From CAWDZK01 sp963726615 (lineage in GTDB: Bacteria; Actinomycetota; Actinomycetes; JACCUZ01), in NCBI GenBank assembly GCA_963726615.1, contig CAVSCX010000015.1:295520-359519 (forward strand): a stretch of 64,000 bases of DNA, read 5' to 3'. The translations under genes were made by a program, and so were the position numbers. Of this stretch, positions 49,935 to 58,502 are shown one piece after another. How positions within the stretch are numbered: position 1 is the first letter of the stretch; each line of letters begins with the position of its first letter. The notes under the pieces are model-generated. The model searched no databases. It had not been told where the DNA came from and saw nothing but the letters and a program-made list of their open reading frames with translations.

Positions 49935-50759
49935 GTGTCCGAGACCACCAGCGCCGCCGACGCGCAGGAGCTCGACGAGCAGGCCGCCGTGGCCGCCGCC
50001 GACGCCCGCCCCGCCGTCGAGGAGTCGCCTGCCGCCGGGTCCTCGCCCGACGCCGAGGCCGGCGACGGGACTCCGGCCCAGGTGACCGAGGCTCCCGCAG
50101 CCGAGGACGCGCCGGCAGCGGAGGACGCACCAGCAGCCGAGGAAGCGTCCGCCGGGGCCGTGGTCGACGAGTCGGACGACGAGGTCGACCCGGTCGAGGA
50201 GATGCGCGCGGCCCTGCGCCGGGCCCCGGGCGAGTGGTACGTCGTGCACTCCTACGCCGGCTACGAGAACCGGGTGAAGACCAACCTCGAGACGCGCACG
50301 AGCTCGCTCAACATGGAGGACTTCATCTTCCAGGTCGAGGTGCCGCAGCGCGAGGAGAGCGTGGTCAAGAACGGCCAGCGCAAGATGGTCAAGCAGAACG
50401 TCCTCCCCGGCTACGTGCTGGTGCGGATGGATCTCACCGATGAGTCGTGGGGCGCCGTGCGCAACACCCCCGGTGTCACCGGGTTCGTGGGTCACACCCA
50501 TCGCCCGTCCCCGCTCACGCTGGACGAGGTGCTGAAGTTCCTCGCCCCGGAGGTGGAGAAGAAGGAGAAGGTCGTCGAGGCCCGTCCCGCGGACTTCGAG
50601 GTCGGCGAGAGCGTCACGGTCATGGACGGCCCGTTCGCCACCCTGCCGGCGTCGATCAGCGAGATCCACGCCGACTCGCAGAAGCTCAAGGTGCTGGTGT
50701 CGATCTTCGGTCGAGAGACTCCGGTGGAGCTGTCGTTCGACCAGGTGCAGAAGATCTAG
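49935..50759 (+). CDS. nusG: Transcription elongation factor NusG with acidic N-terminal extension
   Basis: 274 residues from GTG 49935 (GTG 49923 is also possible but has AGGAAG directly against it). Residues 1-90 are a disordered Ala/Glu/Asp-rich extension containing tandem APAAEDAPAAEDAPAAEEA. The NGN domain begins at EWYVVHSYAGYENRVK and the KOW domain at VGESVTVMDGPFA. Links RNA polymerase to Rho or ribosomes. The extension is longer than in most bacteria, though acidic leaders occur in actinobacteria. Confidence 0.94.
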   Translation: MSETTSAADAQELDEQAAVAAADARPAVEESPAAGSSPDAEAGDGTPAQVTEAPAAEDAPAAEDAPAAEEASAGAVVDESDDEVDPVEEMRAALRRAPGEWYVVHSYAGYENRVKTNLETRTSSLNMEDFIFQVEVPQREESVVKNGQRKMVKQNVLPGYVLVRMDLTDESWGAVRNTPGVTGFVGHTHRPSPLTLDEVLKFLAPEVEKKEKVVEARPADFEVGESVTVMDGPFATLPASISEIHADSQKLKVLVSIFGRETPVELSFDQVQKI

Positions 50760-50828
50760 CCGACCGGCAACGCCGCTCCGCTGCCGCAGCGGGGCACCAT
50801 CCCGACGAAGGAACGAAGGACCCGGACA

Positions 50829-51266
50829 ATGCCTCCCAAGAAGAAGCTCGCAGCCGTCATCAAGCTGCAGATCCAGGCCGGCGCGGCCACCCCGGCGCCG
50901 CCGGTCGGCCCGGCTCTGGGCCAGCACGGCGTCAACATCATGGAGTTCTGCAAGGCCTACAACGCGGCGACCGAGTCGCAGCGCGGCCAGATCGTGCCGG
51001 TGGAGATCTCGGTCTTCGAGGACCGGTCGTTCACGTTCATCACGAAGACCCCTCCGGCCGCACGCCTGATCCTGGCCGCTGCCGGGGTCGAGAAGGGATC
51101 CGGCGAGCCGCACAAGACCAAGGTGGCCCGCCTCACCCGGGCCCAGGTCCGCTCGATCGCAGAGACCAAGATGCCCGACCTCAACGCCAACGACCTCGAC
51201 GCGGCCGAGAAGATCATCGCCGGCACCGCCCGCCAGATGGGCATCACTGTCGAGGGCCACGGCTGA
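50829..51266 (+). CDS. rplK: 50S ribosomal protein L11
   Basis: 145 residues, normal length. KLQIQAGAATPAPPVGPALGQHGVNIMEFCKAYN and the C-terminal rRNA-binding ARQMGITVEG. Part of the GTPase-associated centre. ATG with GAAGGAACGAAGGA just upstream. A 130-base gap with no clear hairpin of its own separates it from rplA. Confidence 0.97.
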   Translation: MPPKKKLAAVIKLQIQAGAATPAPPVGPALGQHGVNIMEFCKAYNAATESQRGQIVPVEISVFEDRSFTFITKTPPAARLILAAAGVEKGSGEPHKTKVARLTRAQVRSIAETKMPDLNANDLDAAEKIIAGTARQMGITVEGHG

Positions 51267-51396
51267 GCCGGCACCACCCTGCACCACAGCATCACCAGCA
51301 CGACAAGTACGACCAGCAGCACCGTGGGAGGGCCGCGCGGCCCGACGTACCACGCCTCCCGGTGAGCAGCCGCTCACCCGATCCGCAGGAGCAGCA

Positions 51397-52122
51397 GTGA
51401 AGCGCAGCAAGACCTATCGCGCCGCCGCCGAGAAGATCGACAGCGACGCCCTGTACGCCCCGTTGGCCGCCGTACGGCTGGCGCGGGAGACCACGACCAC
51501 GAGCTACGACGCGACCGTGGAGGTCGCCATGCGTCTGGGCGTCGACCCGCGCAAGGCCGACCAGATGGTCCGCGGCACGGTGAACCTGCCGCACGGCACC
51601 GGCAAGACCGCCCGGGTCCTCGTCTTCGCCACCGGTGAGCGCGCCGAGCAGGCCACCGCCGCGGGCGCCGACATCGTCGGTGACGACGCGCTCATCGACG
51701 AGGTCAACAAGGGCCGCCTCGACTTCGATGCTGTCGTGGCCACTCCCGACATGATGGGCAAGGTCGGTCGCCTGGGCCGGGTCCTCGGCCCGCGCGGGCT
51801 GATGCCGAACCCCAAGACCGGCACCGTCACCCCGGACGTCGCCAAGGCCGTGTCCGACATCAAGGGCGGCAAGATCGAGTTCCGGGTCGACCGGAACGCG
51901 AACCTGCACTTCATCATCGGGAAGACGTCCTTCGGCGAGACCCAGCTCGTCGAGAACTACGCCGCGGCGCTGGACGAGGTCCTGCGGCTCAAGCCGTCGG
52001 CAGCGAAAGGCCGCTACATCCGCAAGGCGACCATGAGCACGACCATGGGCCCCGGCATCCCGATCGACCCGAACCGCACCCGTGCCCTGCTCGAGGACAC
52101 GGAGCCGGCTCCCGCCTCGTAG
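51397..52122 (+). CDS. rplA: 50S ribosomal protein L1
   Basis: 241 residues. Conserved RNA-binding core: VLGPRGLMPNPKTGTVTPDV and KATMSTTMGPGIPID. Builds the L1 stalk. ATG/GTG reading at 51397 is a GTG preceded by CAGGAGCAGC. The TAG stop shares one base with the following GTG. Confidence 0.97.
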   Translation: MKRSKTYRAAAEKIDSDALYAPLAAVRLARETTTTSYDATVEVAMRLGVDPRKADQMVRGTVNLPHGTGKTARVLVFATGERAEQATAAGADIVGDDALIDEVNKGRLDFDAVVATPDMMGKVGRLGRVLGPRGLMPNPKTGTVTPDVAKAVSDIKGGKIEFRVDRNANLHFIIGKTSFGETQLVENYAAALDEVLRLKPSAAKGRYIRKATMSTTMGPGIPIDPNRTRALLEDTEPAPAS

Positions 52123-52967
52123 TGCGACGTCGAGCCGCCCTCGTCCTCTCGTCGCTGCTCGCCGTCCTCGCGCTGGCGGCAGGAGGATGGATCCTCGACC
52201 CCGCGGGTTCCCGCGAGACGCACGAACAGCATCAGGTGCACGTCCGAACCGTCTCCGGGGCATCGCTGTTCGACAGCGTCACCAGGCGGATGCTGGCCGA
52301 GGGCACGGCGACCTACACCTTCTCGGGCAGCGCCGGCGGCGGAGAAGCCCGCTCCGGGACCGGGTCGTTGCGCTTCCTGTCGCTGAAGGACGGTGAGCGG
52401 GCGTTCGACGGGCAGGTCACCCTGCGCTCGAACTCCACCGGGCAGATGCGGGCGGTCCTGCTGCCGGACGCCGTGTACCTCGCGATACCGCCGGCGAAGG
52501 GGATCCCCCGCAGCAAGCCCTGGCTCAAGGTCACCGGGGTGCCGCGGACCCCGCTCGGACGGGCCCTCGGTCCGATGGCCGAGCAGCTTCGGGCCGCGTT
52601 CGACCCCGGTGAGACCTTCGCGTTGCTCCGCGCCGCCGACCGGGTGGAGGTCGTGGGTCCCGACGCCGTGGAGGGCGTGCCCACGACCGAGCACCGGGTC
52701 AGCGTCCCGCTGCGACGCGCGGCGGAGGTCGTCGAGGACCCGGCTGTGCGGGCGCAGTACCGGGCCATGATCGCGGCCGGCGTGCGCACCCTGAGGTTCG
52801 AGCTCTGGCTTGACGCCACCGGGCTACCGCGCCGCCTGCGCGCCTGCGTGCCCAGTGCCCAGGCCGTGTACAGCGTCACGGGCGTGTTCCGGCGCTGGGG
52901 CGAGCCGGTCACCATCAATGCCCCGAGGCCCAAGCAGGTCTTCGACGCCGACCGCATCAAGGGCTGA
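52122..52967 (+). CDS. Exported LppX/LolA-fold-like protein
   Basis: 281 residues. Hydrophobic leader about 5-25 (ALVLSSLLAVLALAAGGWIL) with no lipobox cysteine. The mature part (TGSLRFLSLKDGERAFDGQVTLRSNSTGQMRAVLLPDAVYLAIPP) is beta-rich and looks like actinobacterial LppX/LprG-type or LolA-type lipid-binding proteins. This is a fold-level guess. Its GTG overlaps the rplA stop by one base, so it is translated with rplA. It interrupts the usual rplKA-rplJL block. Confidence 0.65.
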   Translation: MRRRAALVLSSLLAVLALAAGGWILDPAGSRETHEQHQVHVRTVSGASLFDSVTRRMLAEGTATYTFSGSAGGGEARSGTGSLRFLSLKDGERAFDGQVTLRSNSTGQMRAVLLPDAVYLAIPPAKGIPRSKPWLKVTGVPRTPLGRALGPMAEQLRAAFDPGETFALLRAADRVEVVGPDAVEGVPTTEHRVSVPLRRAAEVVEDPAVRAQYRAMIAAGVRTLRFELWLDATGLPRRLRACVPSAQAVYSVTGVFRRWGEPVTINAPRPKQVFDADRIKG

Positions 52968-52994
52968 GAGCTGCTCACCACTCGAGGCACCGAT

Positions 52995-53024
52995 TTGGCC
53001 GGCGCGACCACCTGCCCGTAGTCT
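52995..53024 (+). promoter_or_regulatory. Candidate rplJL promoter
   Basis: TTGGCC (52995-53000) and TAGTCT (53019-53024) with 18-base spacing. It lies just past the exported-protein gene and about 220 bases before rplJ, leaving room for a long structured leader. Confidence 0.5.
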
Positions 53025-53233
53025 GGCCGGTGCCACAGACCGCCGGTCGCCGCCCCCGCGAGGGGGTGGCCGAAGGTCCCGCGACATCGCGGGCGGCCCG
53101 CGCAGGTGCAGCCAGGCCAGCAGTCCGGCTCGTCCGCGAGCCGACCGTCACGCCCCGTCGCGCCTGCGACGGGGCGTTCGTACGTCCGGGGCGTTGCCCA
53201 CCCAGGGCGCCGCGCGCACGAGACGGAAGGAGG
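53025..53233 (+). promoter_or_regulatory. rplJ leader with three hairpins (L10-leader type)
   Basis: Stems seen: ccccc-gcga-ggggg (53053-53066, GNRA loop), cccgcg-acat-cgcggg (53078-53093) and cgccccgtcgc-gcct-gcgacggggcg (53151-53176, 11 base pairs). rplJ leaders in many bacteria bind L10(L12)4 to repress translation; the last stem may act as attenuator or terminator. GGAAGGAGG at 53225-53233 is the ribosome site. The L10-binding kink-turn was not confirmed by eye. Confidence 0.55.
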
Positions 53234-53243
53234 CCGGCCACGA

Positions 53244-53957
53244 ATGGCGAGGCCTGACAAGGCGGCCGCAGTCGCCGAGCTGACGGAGGAGTTCCGCAGC
53301 TCCAGCGCGGCCGTGCTCACCGAGTACCGCGGGCTCACGGTGTCCCAGCTCAAGGAGCTGCGCCGGTCGCTCGGCGCGGACACGTCCTACGCCGTGGTGA
53401 AGAACACGCTGACCAAGATCGCGGCTCGCGAGGCCGGGGTCGGTGCCTTCGACGGCATGCTCCAGGGCCCGTCGGCCATCGCCTTCGTCAAGGGCGACCC
53501 GGTCGAGGCGGCCAAGGGGTTGCGTGACTTCGCCAAGGCACACCCCCTGCTCGTGATCAAGGGCGGGGTGCTGGACGGCAAGTCCCTCACCCCGGCCGAG
53601 CTCACCAAGCTCGCCGACCTCGAGTCGCGCGAGGTCCTGCTCGCCAAGCTGGCGGGCGCCATGCAGGCGTCGTTGCAGAACGCCGTCTCCCTGTTCGCTG
53701 CGCCGCTGGCGCAGACCGCACGCGTTCTCGACGCGCTGCGACAGAAGGCCGAGCAGGACCCCACGGTCCTGGCTGGTGGAGCCGGCGCAGCAGCGCCGGC
53801 GGCCGCCGAGCCCGAGGCGGAGGAGCCTGCTCCCGCGCAGGGCTCCGCCGAGGAGGCCGCTCCGACGCAGCCCGCTGCCGAGGAGACCACCCCCGAGGCA
53901 GCAGCCGAGGAGAGCACCACCCCCGAGGCAGCTGCCGAGGAGACCACCGAGGGCTGA
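53244..53957 (+). CDS. rplJ: 50S ribosomal protein L10 with long acidic C-terminal tail
   Basis: 237 residues against about 170 for most L10 proteins. The core (about 1-175: VLTEYRGLTVSQLKELRRSL, VVKNTLTKIAA, the L7/L12-binding helix FAAPLAQTARVLDALRQK) is normal. The extra 60 residues are Ala/Glu/Pro/Thr-rich with repeats of EETTPEAAAEESTTPEAAAEE. ATG with strong GGAAGGAGG 10 bases upstream. Forms the stalk base that binds L7/L12. Confidence 0.96.
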   Translation: MARPDKAAAVAELTEEFRSSSAAVLTEYRGLTVSQLKELRRSLGADTSYAVVKNTLTKIAAREAGVGAFDGMLQGPSAIAFVKGDPVEAAKGLRDFAKAHPLLVIKGGVLDGKSLTPAELTKLADLESREVLLAKLAGAMQASLQNAVSLFAAPLAQTARVLDALRQKAEQDPTVLAGGAGAAAPAAAEPEAEEPAPAQGSAEEAAPTQPAAEETTPEAAAEESTTPEAAAEETTEG

Positions 53958-54014
53958 TCGGCGACAGCCCCGCCGAGTTCCACAGCCAGACCACCGAAGG
54001 AAGGACCCGCCACC

Positions 54015-54407
54015 ATGGCGAAGCTCAGCACTGACGAGCTCCTTGAGTCGTTCAAGGAGATGACGCTGATCGAGCTCTCGGAGTTCGTGAAGCAGTTCGA
54101 GGACACCTTCGGCGTCACCGCGGCCGCTCCGGTCGCCGTGGCCGCCGCGCCCGCCGCCGGTGGCGGCGGCGCCGCCGCCGAGGACGAGGCCGCGCAGGAC
54201 GAGTTCGACGTCGTCCTCGAGGGCGCGGGCGACAAGAAGATCCAGGTCATCAAGGAGGTGCGCGCGCTCACCAGCCTGGGCCTCAAGGAGGCCAAGGACC
54301 TGGTGGACGGCACGCCCAAGGCGGTCCTGGAGAAGGTCACCAAGGAGGCCGCCGACAAGGCCAAGGCCGCCCTCGAGGGCGCCGGCGCCACGGTGACAGT
54401 CAAGTAG
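54015..54407 (+). CDS. rplL: 50S ribosomal protein L7/L12
   Basis: 130 residues. N-terminal dimer domain (LSTDELLESFKEMTLIELSEFVKQFEDTF), Ala-rich hinge, and C-terminal factor-binding domain (KIQVIKEVRALTSLGLKEAKDLVDGTPKAVLEKV). Usual distance of 57 bases behind rplJ. ATG preceded by GAAGGAAGGA. Followed by a strong hairpin. Confidence 0.97.
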   Translation: MAKLSTDELLESFKEMTLIELSEFVKQFEDTFGVTAAAPVAVAAAPAAGGGGAAAEDEAAQDEFDVVLEGAGDKKIQVIKEVRALTSLGLKEAKDLVDGTPKAVLEKVTKEAADKAKAALEGAGATVTVK

Positions 54408-54434
54408 CACGTCTGCAGCACACCAGCACCACCA

Positions 54435-54480
54435 CCGCAGGGGCGGTGCGCCCGGGAGACCGGGTGCACCGCCCCTGCGG
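54435..54480 (+). terminator. Terminator hairpin after rplL
   Basis: Arm ccgcaggggcggtgc (54435-54449) pairs with gcaccgcccctgcgg (54466-54480) over 15 base pairs, and the loop holds a further cccgg-gaga-ccggg stem. It has no T-run. It separates the ribosomal genes from the mce operon. Confidence 0.8.
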
Positions 54481-54562
54481 CGTCCCGCGGCGCGTAACCC
54501 GGCGGAGGCGCGCTCGTTAGCCACCTGACAAGCCGGTCTGCCGTGCGGTGAGGTGTCTTCGA

Positions 54563-55594
54563 GTGGGTGTCGAGATCGAGGTCGCGGGGCTGACCAAGTC
54601 CTTCGGCCGGTCCTTGATCTGGAAGGACGTCTCCCTCACGCTCCCCGCCGGGGAGATCTCGGTGATGCTCGGGCCGTCCGGCACCGGCAAGTCGGTGTTC
54701 CTGAAGACCCTGGTCGGGCTGCTCAAGCCGGACGCCGGGTCGATCGTCATCCAGGGCCGCGACCTCGTGACCCTGCGAGAGGCAGACCTCTACGAGGTGC
54801 GCAAGCTCTTCGGCGTCCTCTTCCAGGACGGTGCGTTGTTCGGATCGATGAGCCTCTACGACAACATCGCGTTCCCGCTGCGCGAGCACACCCGCAAGGC
54901 CGAGTCCGCGGTGAAGAAGATCGTCCTCGAGAAGATGGAGATGGTCGGTCTCCTCGGCTCCGAGGCCAAGCTGCCGGGCGAGATCTCGGGGGGCATGCGC
55001 AAGCGGGCCGGGCTGGCGCGGGCGCTCGTCCTGGACCCCGAGATCATCCTGTTCGACGAGCCCGACTCCGGTCTCGACCCGGTCCGCACGGCTTACCTCA
55101 ACCAGCTCATCGTCGACCTGAACTCCGCGATCCAGGCGACGTTCCTCATCGTCACGCACGACGTCAACACCGCCCGTACGGTGCCGGACAACATCGGCCT
55201 GCTCTACCACAAGCACCTGGCGATGTTCGGACCGCGCGAGATGCTGCTCTCCAGCGAGGAGCCCGTGGTCCGGCAGTTCCTCAACGCCCAGCGGCAGGGC
55301 CCCATCGGGATGGCCGAGGAGAAGGACGCCGACGAGCTGGCGCAGGAAGAGGCCGCCGGCCACGAGCTGCCGCCGTTGCCCCCGATCCCGCTGCAGCTGC
55401 TCACCAGCGACAACGAGTCCCGGCCCACGCAGCGTGAACCGGGAGCCTGGTGCCGGGAGAACGGCGTCACCCCGCCGCCCGGGTCGTTCCAGTCGCAGCA
55501 CGCTGCGGCGCCGCGGGCCGACGCCGAGGCGAACGGCTCCGGGCCGCACACCGGCGAGACCGAGCCGGTGCCGCTCGAGGAGCAGCCGGCGTGA
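54563..55594 (+). CDS. mkl: Mce-system ATP-binding protein (Mkl/MceG-like)
   Basis: 343 residues. Walker A GPSGTGKS (37-44), Q-loop LFQDGALFGSMSLYDNIAFPLREHT, signature ISGGMRKRAGLARAL and Walker B ILFDEPDSGLDP, all typical of Mkl/MlaF. A C-terminal extension of about 95 residues (from about 250) is typical of the Mkl subgroup. Powers lipid import through YrbE and Mce proteins. GTG 54563 is chosen because GAGGTG lies 7 bases upstream. In M. tuberculosis mkl also lies close to rplL but away from its mce operons. Confidence 0.93.
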   Translation: MGVEIEVAGLTKSFGRSLIWKDVSLTLPAGEISVMLGPSGTGKSVFLKTLVGLLKPDAGSIVIQGRDLVTLREADLYEVRKLFGVLFQDGALFGSMSLYDNIAFPLREHTRKAESAVKKIVLEKMEMVGLLGSEAKLPGEISGGMRKRAGLARALVLDPEIILFDEPDSGLDPVRTAYLNQLIVDLNSAIQATFLIVTHDVNTARTVPDNIGLLYHKHLAMFGPREMLLSSEEPVVRQFLNAQRQGPIGMAEEKDADELAQEEAAGHELPPLPPIPLQLLTSDNESRPTQREPGAWCRENGVTPPPGSFQSQHAAAPRADAEANGSGPHTGETEPVPLEEQPA

Positions 55595-56361
55595 ACCCCG
55601 CGGTCGGCGCGCTGAGGCAGAGCGGCAACCTCTTCGCGCTGGGGCTCGACGTGCTGCGCCAGCTGTTCCGGCGGCCGTTCCAGACCAAGGAGTTCATCCA
55701 GCAGAGCTGGTTCATCGCCAGCGTGACGATCCTGCCCACCGCCCTGGTGAGCATCCCCTTCGGCGCGGTCATCGCGCTGCAGCTGGGCAACCTCACCCGC
55801 CAGCTGGGCGCCCAGTCGTTCACCGGGTCGGCCAGCGTCCTGGCCGTCATCCGTGAGGCCAGCCCGATCGTCACCGCGCTCCTCATCGCCGGCGCCGGCG
55901 GCTCCGCCATCTGCGCCGACCTCGGTGCCCGCAAGATCCGCGAGGAGATCGACGCGATGGAGGTGCTGGGCATCGACCCGATCCAGCGCCTCGTGGTCCC
56001 GCGGGTACTGGCCTCGATGCTCGTCGCTGTCCTGCTCAACGGTCTGGTGTCCGTGGTCGGGGTCTGCGGCGGCTACTTCTTCAACGTCATCCTCCAGGGC
56101 GGCACCCCCGGCGCCTACCTCTCCTCGTTCACAGCCCTCGCCCAGCTGCCCGACCTCTACGTCGGCGAGCTCAAGGCGCTGGTGTTCGGGGCGCTCGCCG
56201 CGATCGTTGCCTCCTACAAGGGGCTCAACGCGGGCGGCGGCCCCAAGGGCGTCGGTGACGCGGTGAACCAGTCCGTGGTCATCACCTTCATGCTCCTGTT
56301 CGTCGTCAACTTCGTGATGACCGCCGTGTACTTCCAGGTCGTCCCGCAGAAGCTGGGCTGA
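55591..56361 (+). CDS. YrbE/MlaE-family permease A
   Basis: 256 residues with six hydrophobic segments. MlaE-type signature REASPIVTALLIAGAGGSAICADLGARKIREEIDAMEVLGIDP is present. Inner-membrane permease for the Mce lipid transporter. GTG overlaps the mkl stop; yrbE B follows after 4 bases. Confidence 0.95.
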   Translation: MNPAVGALRQSGNLFALGLDVLRQLFRRPFQTKEFIQQSWFIASVTILPTALVSIPFGAVIALQLGNLTRQLGAQSFTGSASVLAVIREASPIVTALLIAGAGGSAICADLGARKIREEIDAMEVLGIDPIQRLVVPRVLASMLVAVLLNGLVSVVGVCGGYFFNVILQGGTPGAYLSSFTALAQLPDLYVGELKALVFGALAAIVASYKGLNAGGGPKGVGDAVNQSVVITFMLLFVVNFVMTAVYFQVVPQKLG

Positions 56362-56365
56362 CGCG

Positions 56366-57202
56366 ATGACCCTCCAGGCCACGATGAAGAAGCCGTTCAA
56401 GTCCGTCGACGACGGCCTCACCGGGCTCGGCGGACAGCTGCGCTTCTACGCGCGGTCCATCGGCTGGAGCGGCCGTACGGTCCGGCGGTACAAGAAGGAG
56501 GTCCTCCGGCTGCTGGCCGAGGTCAGCCTCGGCACCGGTGCTCTGTCCGTCATCGGGGGGACGGTAGGCGTCATCGCCTTCCTGGCCTTCTTCACCGGCA
56601 CCGAGGTCGGTCTGCAGGGCTACTCCGCACTCAACCAGCTCGGGTCCTCGGCGTTCACCGGCTTCGTGTCGGCGTACTTCAACACGCGCGAGATCGCTCC
56701 GCTGGTCGCCGGCCTGGCGCTCGCAGCCACTGTCGGCTGCGGCTTCACCGCGCAGCTCGGCGCCATGCGCATCAGCGAGGAGGTCGACGCCCTCGAGGTC
56801 ATGGGCATCCCTAGCCTGCCCTACCTGGTCACCACGAGGATGATCGCCGGCTTCGTCGCGGTGATCCCGCTCTACGTGCTGGGCCTTCTCTCGTCCTACG
56901 CCTCGACCCGGTTGATCGCCACCGGCTACTACGGCCAGTCCTCCGGCACCTACGACCACTACTTCCACCTGTTCCTGCCACCGGGTGACGTGCTGTGGTC
57001 GTTCGGGAAGGTGCTCGTCTTCGCCGTCGTGATCATCTTGATCCACTGCTACTACGGGTACACGGCGAGCGGTGGCCCGGCCGGCGTCGGCATCGCGGTC
57101 GGCAAGGCCGTCCGCACCTCGATCGTGGCGATCAACGTGGTCGACTTCTTCCTCAGCCTCGCGATCTGGGGCGCCACCACGACCGTCCGGCTGGCGGGGT
57201 AG
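56366..57202 (+). CDS. YrbE/MlaE-family permease B
   Basis: 278 residues, paralog of the preceding permease. FNTREIAPLVAGLALAATVGCGFTAQLGAMRISEEVDALEVMGIPS is the counterpart signature. Pairs with permease A as a heterodimer. About 70 hydrophilic residues come first. mceA begins 4 bases later. Confidence 0.95.
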   Translation: MTLQATMKKPFKSVDDGLTGLGGQLRFYARSIGWSGRTVRRYKKEVLRLLAEVSLGTGALSVIGGTVGVIAFLAFFTGTEVGLQGYSALNQLGSSAFTGFVSAYFNTREIAPLVAGLALAATVGCGFTAQLGAMRISEEVDALEVMGIPSLPYLVTTRMIAGFVAVIPLYVLGLLSSYASTRLIATGYYGQSSGTYDHYFHLFLPPGDVLWSFGKVLVFAVVIILIHCYYGYTASGGPAGVGIAVGKAVRTSIVAINVVDFFLSLAIWGATTTVRLAG

Positions 57203-57206
57203 CGCG

Positions 57207-58502
57207 ATGCTCATGCGGACGCCGCGGCGCGGCGGGTTCACGCAGGGGGTGCTGCTCCGCACCTACGGCTTGGTGTTCCTCGTCGTCCTCGCACTCCTCG
57301 TCGGCCTCTCGGTCGCCATCTACAACAAGGTGTTCGTCGACGCCGTCCACGTCACCCTGCAGACCGACCGCGTCGGCAACCAGCTCGCCCCGCCTGCCGA
57401 CGTCAAGCTGCGCGGCATGATCGTCGGCGAGGTCCGCTCGGTCAGCTCGGACGGCAGGCAGGCAACCGTCCACCTCGCGCTGCAGCCGCGGACGGTCGGG
57501 CTCATCCCCAGGAACGTGAAAGCCCGGCTGCTGCCGAAGACACTGTTCGGCGAGAAGTTCGTCGACCTCCGGATCCCCGCCCGGCCGTCCCGCGCCCGCC
57601 TGTCCGAGGGCGACGTGATCAGGCAGGACCGCACCTCCACCGCCATCGAGCTGGAACGGGTCCTCGACAACCTGCTCCCGCTGCTGCGCACCATCAACCC
57701 GGGCAAGCTCAACGCCACCCTCAACGCGCTGGCGACCGCGCTCGAGGGGCGGGGCGAACGGCTCGGTGAGAACCTCGAGCTGGTCGACGGGTACTTCACC
57801 CGGCTCAACCCCGAGCTCCCGACGATCCGGGCCGACCTCGTGGGCCTCGCCGACGTGTCGAGCATCTACGCCGACGCCGCGCCCGACCTGGTGCGGATGC
57901 TTCGCAACTTCTCGGTGACGACGAGCACCATCAAGGACAAGTCGCAGGCGTACGCCGGGTTCCTGGCCGGCACCGCCGGCTTCGCGACGACCACCCGGCA
58001 GCTCCTGGACGAGAACGGCGACCGGATCATCCAGCTCGCGGCCGTCGGGCGCCCGACCCTCGCGGTGCTGGCGAAGTACTCGCCGGAGTACCCGTGCCTG
58101 TTGCAGGGCCTCGCGCAGTCCGAGGACTTCATCGGCAAGACCTTCGCCAACGGCGAGCTGCACATCACCCTCGAGGTGACCCGCGCGCGCAGCGGCTTCA
58201 CACCGGGGGAGGAGCCGTCCTGGGACGAGCGCCGGGGCCCCAGGTGCTACGGACTGCCCAACCCGCCGCGGCCCTGGCCGGGCAACGCGTTCCGCGACGG
58301 CACCAAGGGCGACGGCAGCGCGAGCGCCGTCCCGCAGTTCCTCGTCGACCCGCAGAGCGGCACCAGCGGCAGCAGCGAGGAGCAGGGAGTGGTCGGCGCG
58401 CTCGTCGCGCCCCAGCTGGGCGTCCCGGCGAGCGAGGTCCCCGACCTCGCGACACTGCTGTTCGGCCCGATGGCCCGTGGGACGGCGGTGAACCAGTCGT
58501 GA
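57207..58502 (+). CDS. MceA-type substrate-binding protein
   Basis: 431 residues. Uncleaved N-terminal hydrophobic anchor (about 18-40), MCE domain (about 45-125, containing DVKLRGMIVGEVRSV and TLFGEKFVDL), a helical region, and a disordered Ser/Pro-rich tail. First of six Mce subunits, which together form a shuttle tube for lipids or sterols. Two cysteines lie in PCLLQG and RCYGLP. ATG at 57207. Confidence 0.93.
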   Translation: MLMRTPRRGGFTQGVLLRTYGLVFLVVLALLVGLSVAIYNKVFVDAVHVTLQTDRVGNQLAPPADVKLRGMIVGEVRSVSSDGRQATVHLALQPRTVGLIPRNVKARLLPKTLFGEKFVDLRIPARPSRARLSEGDVIRQDRTSTAIELERVLDNLLPLLRTINPGKLNATLNALATALEGRGERLGENLELVDGYFTRLNPELPTIRADLVGLADVSSIYADAAPDLVRMLRNFSVTTSTIKDKSQAYAGFLAGTAGFATTTRQLLDENGDRIIQLAAVGRPTLAVLAKYSPEYPCLLQGLAQSEDFIGKTFANGELHITLEVTRARSGFTPGEEPSWDERRGPRCYGLPNPPRPWPGNAFRDGTKGDGSASAVPQFLVDPQSGTSGSSEEQGVVGALVAPQLGVPASEVPDLATLLFGPMARGTAVNQS

